Shown piece after piece: positions 28,268-40,100 of a stretch of DNA of 64,000 nucleotides. The stretch comes from Lentibacillus sp. CBA3610. Lineage in GTDB: Bacteria > Bacillota > Bacilli > Bacillales > Amphibacillaceae. The stretch covers positions 3,224,001-3,288,000 of the forward strand of contig NZ_CP035925.1 of NCBI RefSeq assembly GCF_013373365.1. Direction: 5' to 3'. A program made the translations under genes and the position numbers. The notes under the pieces are model-generated. The model was not told the DNA's origin, did not search any database, and saw only the letters and a list, made by a program, of their open reading frames with translations. Positions within the stretch are counted from its first letter, which is position 1; the number at the start of each line of letters is the position of its first letter.

Positions 28268-28786
28268 GGCTGTTTTCTTAAAGGTTGTTGTTTTTGCCGA
28301 AAAATCCATAAAGTGCGACGTAACTTTTGGAATGTCTTTCTTCTAGTTTATTGGGAACAAGTGCTATTTCGGCGCTGCGGAAAAATACTCGCTTTCCGCG
28401 GGGAACGCTTCAGCCTCCTCGCTCGCAAAGCCCGCTCACTGCGGGGTCTTCAGACTGTTCCTTTCCCGCAGGAGTCTCGCATTTTTCCGCAGCTTAGTGT
28501 GCTGTTCTATCCTAGTGAGAAAAAGCTCATTAGACACTTTATTTTGAGTTTCAACATTCAAAATGCAGAACGACCGTCAATGCTAGCGTAGGAAATACGC
28601 GGAGACTCCTGCGGGAAAAGTGACCAACGTGAGACCCCACAGGGCGAATGCCCGAGGAGGCTCACGGGGCACCCGCGGAAAGCGGAGCGTATTTCCGGAG
28701 CGGTATCATTGCACTCAATTTTTTTACTGTGTCGCAGTTTATATCGATTACGGGGTTTAAAAACAACAGAGCTTACGAAAAGAGCC
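28268..28786. repeat. MITE-like repeat, copy B (519 bp) with two GC-rich inverted modules
   Basis: The left end GGCTGTTTTCTTAA...TTGTTGTTTTT...ATAAAGTGCGACG mirrors the right end, which on the minus strand reads GGCTCTTTTCGTAA...TTGTTGTTTTT...ATAAACTGCGACA. The terminal repeats are thus about 55 bp long and imperfect. Inside are two related GC-rich blocks in opposite orientation (about 28372-28493 and 28581-28705), each with CTTTCCGCGGG and CAGCCTCCTCG. The 22-bp core shared with copies A and C is at 28682-28703, inverted. No gene is supported in the 680-bp gap between bofA and csfB apart from the csfB promoter. Confidence 0.8.
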
Positions 28787-28820
28787 ACCGAAAAAAGATT
28801 CAATGATTACAAGAATTGTT

Positions 28821-28851
28821 TGTATAAAATTCGTTAGATTAGGAGATACTA
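28821..28851 (+). promoter_or_regulatory. Sigma-F promoter of csfB
   Basis: TGTATA and GGAGATACTA are separated by 15 bp. This agrees at every position with the sigma-F consensus WGYATA-N15-GGNRANAMTW. csfB is sigma-F controlled in B. subtilis. Confidence 0.8.
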
Positions 28852-28870
28852 AGCTAACGGAGGTGGGGAC

Positions 28871-29062
28871 ATGGAACAAAAATTTCTAACGGAACGGTGC
28901 GGTATTTGCGAAGAAGAAAAAGACCGAGGCATTCATTTATACAAACTATTTATCTGTTGTGAATGTGAAAGAAATATGATTCACACTGAACCACGAGAAG
29001 AAAAGTACCGCTATTATCTGCAAAAGTTAAAAAATATGAATCAACCAACACTATATTCCTAA
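28871..29062 (+). CDS. csfB: Anti-sigma-G factor Gin (CsfB)
   Basis: Gin binds sigma-G (and sigma-E) to block premature activity during sporulation. The 63-residue protein has the zinc-binding cysteines C-GIC near the N terminus and CCEC in the middle. GGAGGTGG precedes the ATG. The sigma-F promoter fits early forespore expression. Confidence 0.9.
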   Translation: MEQKFLTERCGICEEEKDRGIHLYKLFICCECERNMIHTEPREEKYRYYLQKLKNMNQPTLYS

Positions 29063-29070
29063 TCATTTAT

Positions 29071-29108
29071 AGCCCGCTGCACGAATAGTTTGCAGCGGGC
29101 TTTCTTAA
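29071..29108 (+). terminator. Terminator of csfB
   Basis: AGCCCGCTGCA pairs with TGCAGCGGGCT, and T residues follow. Confidence 0.85.
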
Positions 29109-29151
29109 TGATACCATCCAGATATAACACGTAGCAGAGGGTGGGTGGATA

Positions 29152-30600
29152 ATGAGCAGTAACCAGGAAAAAACACCATTATATGATGCATTGAAACAAT
29201 TCGCAGGCGGCAACCCTATGTCATTTCATGTCCCCGGTCATAAGCACGGGACGATTTTTCCGGAAAAGGGCAGGGAATTTTTTGAATCTGTGCTGCCGCT
29301 CGATATGACCGAGTTGACAGGATTGGATGACTTGCATGCCACGCGGGATGTTATTTATGAAGCACAGGAGCTTGCTGCAGATTTTTTTGGAGCAGACGCG
29401 ACCCATTTTCTGATTGGGGGCAGTACAGCAGGCAATTTAGCTATGATTTTATCGGTTTGTTCAGCGGGTGATAAAGTTATTGTGCAGCGTAATAGTCATA
29501 AGTCGATTTTCAATGGATTGGAACTCGGCGGGGCACGACCGGTTCTGATTGCACCGGAGTTTGATGAGTCGCTGGATCGTTATACGGCACCAGATATTGA
29601 AACAATCACACAAGCACTTCAGCAGCATCCGGATGCTAAAGCTGTGGTCCTGACTTATCCGGATTATTTCGGAAAAACATTTGCGCTGCGAGAAATCATT
29701 GAATTAATTCATGAATATAATATACCAGTGCTGGTTGATGAAGCGCATGGTGTCCATTTTTCATTAAGTGGGGTATTCCCGGATTCTGCGGTGAGGCTTG
29801 GTGCAGATGCGGTTGTTCAATCAGCGCATAAAACAACGCCGGCCATGACGATGGGAGCCTTGTTGCATATTCAGTCAGAACGGATAGCCAGCCACCGGAC
29901 CCAGCATTATCTGCAAATGATTCAGTCAAGCAGTCCATCGTACCCTATTATGGCATCACTGGATCTTGCCCGTTATTATCTAGCGAATTTACCAGCGTAC
30001 GACATGGCATTGATATTGGACAGTGCCCGTCAGGTTCGTGCCATACTGGATTCAGGTCAATGCTGGGACTTACTGTCATCAGATGATCCGCTTAAAATGA
30101 CGCTTCAGGCAAAACCGGGTATTTCAGGTAACACGATAGCCGGGTTATTTGAACAGGAGGGTATTTATCCGGAACTATCAACGCATCATCAGCTTTTATT
30201 GATCCATGGTCTTGGGTCTTTTACAGAAACAAACAAGCTGAAAAATGCTGTTAAGCGGATTACGGCACAATTAAAAAATATACCCAATCGTGATATAATA
30301 GATACAAGCAATCTTTTCAAACAACGTGTAACGGTACTTGATTTGGATTATTCAGCCATTGAAGCGTACCAAGTAACGCAAATACCTCTCAGGCAAGCTG
30401 AAAATTATATAGCAGCAGAGGCTATCATCCCATATCCGCCTGGAATACCGCTGGTACTGAAAGGTGAGCGGATCACCCTCAGCCATATTAAAGTCATTGA
30501 ACAGTTTATACAGCAGGGTGTGACCATACAGCATCGTCATATAGATCATGGAATAAGTGTTTTTTGCACATCTGGCTTGCAGAGAGGAAAAAGCGTCTAA
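29152..30600 (+). CDS. yaaO: Orn/Lys/Arg decarboxylase-family PLP enzyme
   Basis: The 482-residue protein belongs to the fold-type I decarboxylase group. The PLP Schiff-base lysine is K227 in SAHKTTPAM, with GGSTAGNLA and DEAHGVHF as cofactor contacts. The N terminus FHVPGHKHG is typical. The true amino-acid substrate of YaaO-type proteins is uncertain, so I do not name one. It is followed at 39 bp by tmk, as in B. subtilis. Confidence 0.9.
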   Translation: MSSNQEKTPLYDALKQFAGGNPMSFHVPGHKHGTIFPEKGREFFESVLPLDMTELTGLDDLHATRDVIYEAQELAADFFGADATHFLIGGSTAGNLAMILSVCSAGDKVIVQRNSHKSIFNGLELGGARPVLIAPEFDESLDRYTAPDIETITQALQQHPDAKAVVLTYPDYFGKTFALREIIELIHEYNIPVLVDEAHGVHFSLSGVFPDSAVRLGADAVVQSAHKTTPAMTMGALLHIQSERIASHRTQHYLQMIQSSSPSYPIMASLDLARYYLANLPAYDMALILDSARQVRAILDSGQCWDLLSSDDPLKMTLQAKPGISGNTIAGLFEQEGIYPELSTHHQLLLIHGLGSFTETNKLKNAVKRITAQLKNIPNRDIIDTSNLFKQRVTVLDLDYSAIEAYQVTQIPLRQAENYIAAEAIIPYPPGIPLVLKGERITLSHIKVIEQFIQQGVTIQHRHIDHGISVFCTSGLQRGKSV

Positions 30601-30639
30601 CTGAATGAAGTGTCACTTAATAATAAAGGAGCAACTGCC

Positions 30640-31619
<980 letters not shown>

Positions 31620-31640
31620 GTAAGATAACTGTTTCATACC

Positions 31641-31695
31641 GAAATCGGCTGTTTCACCGATTTCATTCAATCTGACTTCCTGCTTCTGACTTCAG
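31641..31695 (+). repeat. Dispersed hairpin-plus-tail repeat, copy 1
   Basis: GAAATCGG pairs with CCGATTTC. The tail CAATCTGACTTCC...TTCTGACTTC follows. Three more copies occur in the window. It lies between darA and yaaR. Confidence 0.8.
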
Positions 31696-31713
31696 CTTAA
31701 GGGGGCTGGCCTG

Positions 31714-32154
31714 ATGAAAGTTAATCCGGAATTACAATCACAAATAGATACAGCAAATAAAACACAACGCGCACCTGTGGAAGGGCGTTTATCATTTAAC
31801 GAAATGGTTCAGTCCCAAACAAATCAACTAAAACAGCAGGAAATTCAGCAACTGATGAAAAATATTACGCTGCAGGGTGACAAGCTTGCGCGTTTTCGTT
31901 CGTCGCGCGATTTGGTTAAATTCAAACGAATGGTCAAACGTTTTTTGCAGGAAACGGTATACAATGGATTTGAGTTACAAAACGCCCGTCATTTCACTAT
32001 GAATGGGCGCAGTCAAAAGCTGGCGATTGTTAAAGAAGTAGACGAAAAGCTAATTGGGTTAACCGAGGAAATGATGAATGACGAGAAGAAGACTGTGGAC
32101 TTGCTTGGTCTTATTGGGGATATTAAAGGCCTTTTAGTTAATTTATACACGTAG
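31714..32154 (+). CDS. yaaR: YaaR family protein (DUF327)
   Basis: This 146-residue helical protein is of unknown function and is conserved between darA and holB in Bacillales. It has a polar N terminus, then helices with FKRMVKRFLQETV. GGGGG precedes the ATG. No enzymatic motif is visible. Confidence 0.88.
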   Translation: MKVNPELQSQIDTANKTQRAPVEGRLSFNEMVQSQTNQLKQQEIQQLMKNITLQGDKLARFRSSRDLVKFKRMVKRFLQETVYNGFELQNARHFTMNGRSQKLAIVKEVDEKLIGLTEEMMNDEKKTVDLLGLIGDIKGLLVNLYT

Positions 32155-32174
32155 TTAAAAAAAGAGGGAAATAA

Positions 32175-33164
32175 ATGAAAACGTGGTCTGAAGCAGCTGG
32201 AATCCAGCCATTGGCAAGCAAAATTATTACCAACAGCATTCAAAGAGACCGGATCTCCCATGCCTATTTGCTGCAGGGTGACCGCGGGACGGGAAAAGAG
32301 GCGATTGCCTTATTATTGGCAAAGACTCTTTTTTGCAATAATCGGTCTGGTGTGGAGCCTTGTCAGGAATGCAATACATGCAAGCGGATTGATTCAGGCA
32401 ACCATCCTGATGTCCATTGGATTGAACCTGATGGGCGGTCCATCCGAAAAGAGCAGATTGAACATCTTCAGAAGGAGTTCAGCTATTCCGGGCTGGAATC
32501 GGATAAAAAGGTGTATGTCGCCAAAGGTGCTGACACACTGACATCGAACGCAGCCAACCGTTTATTAAAGTTCCTGGAAGAACCGGCTAAACAAACGACC
32601 GCTATTCTGATGACCGAAAACAGTTCATCGATTATACCAACGATTCGTTCACGCTGTCAGGCCATTGATTTAAAACCGCTTAATCCGGCTGCTTTCCAGG
32701 ATCAATTAGTCGATAATGGTGTTTCCCGGTCAAACGCTGTTCTAATGAGTGCTTTAACCAATAATTTGGATGAAGCTATTTCCTGGAGCAAAGATGAGTG
32801 GTTTGCGCAGGCACGAAAATTAATGGTACAATTGATAGAAACGTTTTCAACCAATCCAAATGACGTTTTTTTGTTTATCCATCAGCAATGGATGCCGCAT
32901 TTTAAGGAACGCACACAGCAGGAACAAGGTCTGGATTTGCTGCTGCTTGGCTTTAAGGATATACTTTATTATCATATTGGCAAAGAGGAAGATTTAGTTG
33001 TTTTTACAAGGGATGATGCAAGAATCGAAAGCCTGGTGATGTTCTTTTCACAGGAAAAGCTACTTGACATACTGAATAAACTGCTTGATGCAAAACGGAA
33101 ACTCAAGCAAAATGTCCACCCGACACTTGTGATGGAGCAGCTCACCATTCAAATACAGGGGTGA
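32175..33164 (+). CDS. holB: DNA polymerase III subunit delta'
   Basis: This AAA+ subunit of the clamp loader has 329 residues. It keeps the P-loop-like GDRGTGKEA, a four-cysteine zinc module (CNN...CQECNTCKR) and the sensor-1-like RSRCQ arginine-finger region. The second P-loop half is degenerate (KEA in place of KT/S), as is usual for delta'. GAGGGAA precedes the ATG; ricT follows after 4 bp. Confidence 0.94.
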   Translation: MKTWSEAAGIQPLASKIITNSIQRDRISHAYLLQGDRGTGKEAIALLLAKTLFCNNRSGVEPCQECNTCKRIDSGNHPDVHWIEPDGRSIRKEQIEHLQKEFSYSGLESDKKVYVAKGADTLTSNAANRLLKFLEEPAKQTTAILMTENSSSIIPTIRSRCQAIDLKPLNPAAFQDQLVDNGVSRSNAVLMSALTNNLDEAISWSKDEWFAQARKLMVQLIETFSTNPNDVFLFIHQQWMPHFKERTQQEQGLDLLLLGFKDILYYHIGKEEDLVVFTRDDARIESLVMFFSQEKLLDILNKLLDAKRKLKQNVHPTLVMEQLTIQIQG

Positions 33165-33168
33165 TTAA

Positions 33169-33996
33169 ATGATTGAAGTTGTAGGGGTCCGTTTTAAGAA
33201 AGCTGGTAAAATATATTATTTCGATCCGGGGAACTATCATATAGATGCAGCTAATTATGTTGTGGTTGAGACCGTTCGCGGTATTGAGTTCGGAAAAGCT
33301 GTCATAACGAATAGACAGGTCGATGAGGAAGATGTTGTGCTTCCGCTTAAAAAAGTTATTCGTGTAGCAGATGAGAATGATAAAGTGACAGTCGTTGAAA
33401 ACCAGGAACTTGCTGATGAAGCACTGGAGGCATGCAAGCAAAAAATTAAAGAACACCAACTGGATATGAATCTTGTTGAAGCTGAATATACATTTGATCG
33501 CAATAAGATTGTCTTTTATTTTACGGCAGAAGGTCGGGTGGACTTTCGTAACCTGGTGAAAGATCTGGCAGCAGCGTTTAAAACACGAATTGAGCTCCGG
33601 CAGATTGGTGTAAGGGACGAAGCGAAGATGTTAGGCGGCATCGGTCCATGCGGCAGAATGCTTTGCTGTTCAACGTTTCTTGGCGAATTTGAGCCAGTTT
33701 CCATTAAAATGGCAAAAGATCAGAACCTGTCATTAAATCCTGCGAAAATTTCCGGACTGTGCGGTCGTCTTATGTGCTGTCTGAAATATGAAAATGACGA
33801 CTATGAAACAGCGAAACGTGAAATGCCTGATATCGGAGAGAATGTCAAAACCCCATACGGTGAAGGAAAAGTAGTCGGCCTGAACATTCTTGAACGAGTT
33901 ATTCACATCGAATTACCGGAAAATGAACGCGTTATTGAATATACATTAGATGAAATGATAAATGAGGGGATTATTACAGCACAAGCCACAGAATAG
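33169..33996 (+). CDS. ricT: RicT/YaaT, regulatory iron-sulfur protein (PSP1 domain)
   Basis: RicT forms a complex with YlbF and YmcA that carries iron-sulfur clusters. It acts on RNase Y-dependent mRNA processing and on Spo0A phosphorylation in B. subtilis. The 275-residue protein shows the Cys-rich motifs GPCGRMLCCSTFL and GLCGRLMCCLKYE, as expected. GGGGTGA precedes the ATG. Confidence 0.93.
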   Translation: MIEVVGVRFKKAGKIYYFDPGNYHIDAANYVVVETVRGIEFGKAVITNRQVDEEDVVLPLKKVIRVADENDKVTVVENQELADEALEACKQKIKEHQLDMNLVEAEYTFDRNKIVFYFTAEGRVDFRNLVKDLAAAFKTRIELRQIGVRDEAKMLGGIGPCGRMLCCSTFLGEFEPVSIKMAKDQNLSLNPAKISGLCGRLMCCLKYENDDYETAKREMPDIGENVKTPYGEGKVVGLNILERVIHIELPENERVIEYTLDEMINEGIITAQATE

Positions 33997-34010
33997 TGGG
34001 GTGAAACAGC

Positions 34011-34358
34011 GTGTCAAAACGACAAATTTTCGATCAGGTATCCGATATGGAAACACAAATCGGTGAATTATATGAACAACTTGGCGATTTAAAGGGCAAA
34101 TTAAGCAACCTCCTTGAAGACAAACACCGTCTGGAAATGGAAAATCACCATTTGCGCAGCCGTTTGGAGCAAGCAGATGACGATTTTAAGGAAAATGAAG
34201 TGGTCAAGGAAACCAGTAACATACCCGGAGAAGGTTATGATAATCTGGCAAGACTCTATGAGGAAGGATTTCATATTTGCAATGTCCATTTTGGCACGCC
34301 AAGACAGGAAGAAGATTGTTTATTTTGTCTGGAATTTCTTAATAAAACGAAAAAATGA
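34011..34358 (+). CDS. yabA: DNA replication initiation control protein YabA
   Basis: YabA binds DnaA and DnaN to limit re-initiation. The 115-residue protein has an N-terminal tetramerising coiled coil (residues about 5-60) and a C-terminal zinc module HICN...DCLFC. It starts with GTG 34011, preceded by GTGGGGTGA. Confidence 0.93.
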   Translation: MSKRQIFDQVSDMETQIGELYEQLGDLKGKLSNLLEDKHRLEMENHHLRSRLEQADDDFKENEVVKETSNIPGEGYDNLARLYEEGFHICNVHFGTPRQEEDCLFCLEFLNKTKK

Positions 34359-34365
34359 ATTGTGG

Positions 34366-34398
34366 GGCTGTCTCTATCCGTTAGGGACAGCTTTAGTT
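34366..34398 (+). terminator. Weak terminator after yabA
   Basis: GCTGTCTCTA pairs with TAGGGACAGC with wobble, and TTTAGTTT follows. Confidence 0.5.
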
Positions 34399-34472
34399 TA
34401 CATATGGGATGAATTATGAGAGACCTGATGAGAAAATAAAGCTTGACTGCATAGATAGGGTGGAAGACGAAC

Positions 34473-35219
34473 ATGGTACAACTTTATGATGATGAGCGGC
34501 TTGATTACCTGCTGGCAGAGGATGCGATGCATATTATCCAGAGTCCGGATGTATTCGCCTTTTCCCTCGATGCTGTTTTACTGGCACATTTTGCCTATGT
34601 GCCGATAAAGAAAGGCCGTATTCTTGATTTGTGCACCGGAAATGGTGTGGTGCCGTTATTGTTATCACGCCGGACGAATGCATCGATTACAGGTGTCGAA
34701 ATACAGGAAAGACTTGCAGACATGGCGACACGCAGCGTGAAATTAAATGAATTGGAAAACCGTTTAACGATGATTCATGGTGATTTAAAGGAAATGAAAA
34801 CAAGGTTGGGGCACAGCACATTTGATGTGGTCACCTGCAATCCGCCATATTTTCCAACGCCTGCTAAAACAGAACTTAATCGAAATGATCATTTAACGAT
34901 AGCACGGCATGAAGTTTACAGCACGCTGGAAGATGTCGTCAAAGCATGTAAACTGCATGTGCGGCCCGGCGGGAAAGTTGCCATGGTCCATCGTCCGGGC
35001 AGATTAGTGGATATAATTGCGCTATTGCGCCAATATAAAATTGAACCCAAACGCCTTCAGTTTGTTTACCCCAAACGCGGGCGGGATGCCAATATGCTTT
35101 TGATTGAAGGAATCCGGGATGGAAGTGCTGATTTGATGATTTTGCCGCCCTTGTACATTTATAATGATGACAATACTTATACAACGGAAGCAGAGGGAAT
35201 TATTTATGGAAAACAATGA
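34473..35219 (+). CDS. trmN6: tRNA1(Val) (adenine(37)-N6)-methyltransferase
   Basis: YabB/TrmN6 is an SAM-dependent methyltransferase. Motif I is [14 protein letters not shown] and the catalytic N6-adenine motif is NPPY (CNPPYFPT). The 248 residues match the family. The 3' end overlaps yazA by 14 bp. Confidence 0.88.
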   Translation: MVQLYDDERLDYLLAEDAMHIIQSPDVFAFSLDAVLLAHFAYVPIKKGRILDLCTGNGVVPLLLSRRTNASITGVEIQERLADMATRSVKLNELENRLTMIHGDLKEMKTRLGHSTFDVVTCNPPYFPTPAKTELNRNDHLTIARHEVYSTLEDVVKACKLHVRPGGKVAMVHRPGRLVDIIALLRQYKIEPKRLQFVYPKRGRDANMLLIEGIRDGSADLMILPPLYIYNDDNTYTTEAEGIIYGKQ

Positions 35220-35499
35220 ACATATCGTTTACATGTTAAAATGTGCGGATGATACGCTTTACACCGGCTATACGAACGATTTGGAAAACCGCCTCAGGAT
35301 GCATGAGGAAGGTAAAGGAGCCAAGTACACCCGCGGCCGCGGACCATTTCAAGTGGTTTTCAGGGAAAATTTCCCGACAAAAGAAGAAGCGATGCAGCGG
35401 GAACATGAGATCAAGCAGCTTACCCGTAAAGGAAAGGCCCAATTAATCCGGGATAAGCTGAAAGAAGTGATGCAATTTGAAAAAACAAAAGAGTTTTAA
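35206..35499 (+). CDS. yazA: GIY-YIG domain endonuclease-like protein YazA
   Basis: This small UvrC-N-type protein has 97 residues, with [23 protein letters not shown] carrying the GIY-YIG-type core. Its role is not established. The start is ATG 35206, inside the end of trmN6, with GAGGGAA upstream. Its own end overlaps rsmI. Confidence 0.88.
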   Translation: MENNEHIVYMLKCADDTLYTGYTNDLENRLRMHEEGKGAKYTRGRGPFQVVFRENFPTKEEAMQREHEIKQLTRKGKAQLIRDKLKEVMQFEKTKEF

Positions 35500-36352
35500 C
35501 AAACAGGAGCAAAATACTGTCTATGTGGTACCCACTCCCATCGGGAATCTGGAGGACATAACATTCCGTGCACTGAAGACGTTGCAGGAAGTTTCCGTCA
35601 TCGCCGCGGAAGATACAAGAAATACAAAAAAATTACTCAGTCACTTTGAAATCGCAACACCGCTCATCAGTTACCACGAACATAATAAGGAAAGCCGTGG
35701 GAGGCAACTGCTGCAACGACTGGAAAAGGGTGAATCGATTGCTGTTGTGAGTGATGCGGGTATGCCGGGTATATCAGATCCGGGTTACGAATTGGTGCAG
35801 GCGGCAATTGACGCAGACTATCCGGTAGTTGTTTTGCCCGGGGCGAACGCTGCGTTATGCGCATTGATTGGGTCAGGGCTGCCATCGGGCGAGTTTTTGT
35901 TTTATGGTTTCCTGCCGCGCAAAAAGAAGGAAAAAGAGGCGGAACTGGAACGGTTAAAGCATAGTCAGGCGACATTGCTGCTGTATGAATCCCCGTACAG
36001 AGTAAAAGATACGCTAAACATGCTGAAGGCCCATCTTGGCAATCGTCAGGTCTCAGTGGCGCGCGAACTGACCAAAAAATTTGAAGAGTACATACGCGGA
36101 ACAGTAGAGGAACTAATAGCCTGGTCTAAAAACACCGAATTGAAGGGTGAATTTTGTCTGGTGATTGAAGGAACAACCCGTGATTCAGCACAGGAAAATG
36201 ACCTTTGGTGGAGCAGCCTTTCAATCGTTGAGCATGTCAATTATTACATGGATGAAGCTGATCTTTCCAGCAAAGAGGCCATTAAACGTGTTACAAGAGA
36301 CCGCAATATGGCCAAACGCGATGTCTACCAAGCATACCATATTGATCAGTAA
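35477..36352 (+). CDS. rsmI: 16S rRNA (cytidine(1402)-2'-O)-methyltransferase
   Basis: RsmI methylates C1402 of the decoding centre. The tetrapyrrole-methylase fold begins VVPTPIGNLEDITFRAL, with EDTRNTKKLL and VSDAGMPGISDPG as typical loops. I start it at TTG 35477, preceded by GAAGTGA, because this gives the N terminus expected from B. subtilis. It overlaps yazA by 23 bp, so coupling is likely. The product has 291 residues. Confidence 0.93.
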   Translation: MKKQKSFNKQEQNTVYVVPTPIGNLEDITFRALKTLQEVSVIAAEDTRNTKKLLSHFEIATPLISYHEHNKESRGRQLLQRLEKGESIAVVSDAGMPGISDPGYELVQAAIDADYPVVVLPGANAALCALIGSGLPSGEFLFYGFLPRKKKEKEAELERLKHSQATLLLYESPYRVKDTLNMLKAHLGNRQVSVARELTKKFEEYIRGTVEELIAWSKNTELKGEFCLVIEGTTRDSAQENDLWWSSLSIVEHVNYYMDEADLSSKEAIKRVTRDRNMAKRDVYQAYHIDQ

Positions 36353-36370
36353 AAATAGTGTTTCAATAAA

Positions 36371-36409
36371 AACAGCTGACGTGGGAGAACCAATGCGTCA
36401 GCCGTTTTT
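36371..36409. terminator. Terminator between rsmI and abrB
   Basis: AACAGCTGACG pairs with CGTCAGCCGTT with A before and T after, so it may serve both convergent genes. Confidence 0.8.
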
Positions 36410-36445
36410 CTCACATACAATTGGTTGTTTATATACAGGATTGTG

Positions 36446-36724
36446 TTATTTGTCTAATTGTGATTGGATTTCGTCAATAAGTTGTTCTGCTCCCTCAGGA
36501 CTCAGAACGATTTGACCATTGGCCAATGTGAGGTTATCATCAGATGTTTCCCCGGTAATTTGACACGTCATGTTTGGCGTATACTTTTTCAATACAACTT
36601 TGTCATCATCAATATAAATCTCCAGCGCATCTTTCTCTTGGATATCAAGTGTGCGTCGTAATTCAATCGGAAGGACAATCCGTCCAAGTTCATCAACCTT
36701 CCGCACAATCCCGGTAGATTTCAT
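36446..36724 (-). CDS. abrB: Transition-state regulator AbrB
   Basis: AbrB represses post-exponential genes during growth. The 92-residue protein has the swapped-hairpin DNA-binding domain (GIVRKVDELGRIVLPIELRR) and a C-terminal tetramerisation half. GGGGAG precedes the ATG. It is the only minus-strand gene in this part. It is a distant paralogue of spoVT near 56 kb. Confidence 0.95.
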   Translation of the reverse strand: MKSTGIVRKVDELGRIVLPIELRRTLDIQEKDALEIYIDDDKVVLKKYTPNMTCQITGETSDDNLTLANGQIVLSPEGAEQLIDEIQSQLDK

Positions 36725-36809
36725 TATTCCATTTCTCCCCTCTTATGGTTTTGTAACTTTACTGCCATTCTAAAATTTTTCGGCATGTTTCGACACTTAC
36801 TTATGGAAT

Positions 36810-36838
36810 ATAGTACCAACCTTCGTCACGGGTGTCAA
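36810..36838 (-). promoter_or_regulatory. Sigma-A promoter of abrB
   Basis: On the minus strand TTGACA (36838-36833) and TACTAT (36815-36810) are 17 bp apart, 86 bp before the start codon. Confidence 0.75.
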
Positions 36839-36964
36839 TAAATATGCGAAAGAAGATAAAAATAAATTTGAAAATTAGCTTAACTAAACAAATGATGCAT
36901 TTTTTGATAAAATGACTTTTATCAGAAACATATCCAGATAATTGTGTGTGCAAAAGGGCTGTCA

Positions 36965-36993
36965 TTGGAAAACCTGTTAAAAAGCGCTACAAT
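36965..36993 (+). promoter_or_regulatory. Sigma-A promoter of metS
   Basis: TTGGAA and TACAAT are separated by 17 bp, 27 bp before the ATG. The 295-bp gap between abrB and metS holds these two promoters and nothing else I can identify. Confidence 0.6.
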
Positions 36994-37004
36994 AGAAATC
37001 ATGA

Positions 37005-38978
<1,974 letters not shown>

Positions 38979-39001
38979 CAGGATAAACGAGACAAATATG
39001 G

Positions 39002-39035
39002 AAAAAGGTCAGCTCAGGTGAGTTTGGCCTTTTCT
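39002..39035 (+). terminator. Terminator of metS
   Basis: AAAAGG...CTC pairs with GAG...CCTTTT, and TCTG follows. Confidence 0.6.
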
Positions 39036-39053
39036 GTATGAAGGAGTGTTGAT

Positions 39054-39830
39054 ATGTTATTCGATACACATGTGCATTTAAATGCGGACCAGTTTTTTGA
39101 AGATCGGGATGAAACGATTCAGCGTGCATTTGATAACGGTGTGAACTATATGGTTGTTGTCGGGTTTGACCGTGAGACAATTCCCCTTGCGATTGAAATC
39201 GCGGAACAATATGAAACCATCTATGCCGCTGTTGGCTGGCATCCGGTTGATGCAGTGGATATGACGGAAGAAGATTTGTCATGGATTGAGGAGCTTTCTT
39301 CACATCCGAAAGTAGTTGCGCTCGGTGAAATGGGCTTGGACTATCATTGGGATAAATCCCCGGAGAAGGTGCAGAAAGATGTTTTTCGTAAACAAATTGC
39401 ATTGGCTAAGAAAGTCAATATGCCGATTATCATCCATAACCGGGAAGCCACAGAGGATATTATGAAGGTATTACAAGAAGAGGATGCAAAAGAAGTCGGT
39501 GGCATTATGCACTGCTACAACGATTCCGCTGAATATGTGCAGTCATTTCTTGATATGGACTTTTATATTTCACTCGGAGGCCCAGTTACCTTTAAAAATG
39601 CAAAATTGCCGAAAGATGTGGCGGTTGAAGTGCCACTGGACCGCTTATTGGTCGAAACCGATGCACCATTTTTGGCTCCGCACCCAAATCGCGGTAAACG
39701 CAATGAACCATCATATGTCAAACTGGTCGCCGAAAAAATTGCCGAACTGCGGGACATGCCGTTTGATGAGTTAAGCAGAATTACGACAAAAAACGCCTTT
39801 ACTTTTTTCAATATCGATGAAAAAGCGTGA
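39054..39830 (+). CDS. yabD: TatD family metal-dependent hydrolase
   Basis: This TIM-barrel metallohydrolase has 258 residues. The metal ligands are in DTHVHL (N terminus), GEMGLDYHW, HNREA, MHCYN and ETDAPFL. TatD proteins have DNase activity in E. coli; the Bacillus role is less clear. GGAG precedes the ATG. Confidence 0.92.
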   Translation: MLFDTHVHLNADQFFEDRDETIQRAFDNGVNYMVVVGFDRETIPLAIEIAEQYETIYAAVGWHPVDAVDMTEEDLSWIEELSSHPKVVALGEMGLDYHWDKSPEKVQKDVFRKQIALAKKVNMPIIIHNREATEDIMKVLQEEDAKEVGGIMHCYNDSAEYVQSFLDMDFYISLGGPVTFKNAKLPKDVAVEVPLDRLLVETDAPFLAPHPNRGKRNEPSYVKLVAEKIAELRDMPFDELSRITTKNAFTFFNIDEKA

Positions 39831-39916
39831 AATGTGTTGTAAACAAATATAATAGGTTGTAAAAACAGTGTATTTAAGAGAAGCCTAATAAAAAAGTTAA
39901 ACAAGGATTTTCTAAA

Positions 39917-39948
39917 AGAGACCTGGCAATATTGCCGGTCTCTTTTTT
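39917..39948 (+). terminator. Terminator of yabD
   Basis: AGAGACC pairs with GGTCTCT around a second palindrome GGCAATATTGCC, and six T follow. Confidence 0.88.
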
Positions 39949-40042
39949 GCTGGAACATTGACACACCAATGCTTAAACAAGGTTGTCATATGGTGGTTAC
40001 TTTTTGTAATTTAATTGTAAACAAACCGTAAACGGATTTTCG

Positions 40043-40071
40043 TTGTAATTGCATAGTACTGTTACTATAAT
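40043..40071 (+). promoter_or_regulatory. Promoter of yabE
   Basis: TTGTAA and TATAAT are spaced by 17 bp, 30 bp before the ATG. An ECF sigma input, as known for yabE in B. subtilis, cannot be excluded. Confidence 0.6.
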
Positions 40072-40100
40072 CAAAATCACGTTGAAAGGAGGCAAAAAGC

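Noticed and set aside
28313..28591. 92-aa open frame inside MITE copy B
   Set aside because: The composition is that of the GC-rich repeat modules and there is no ribosome site.
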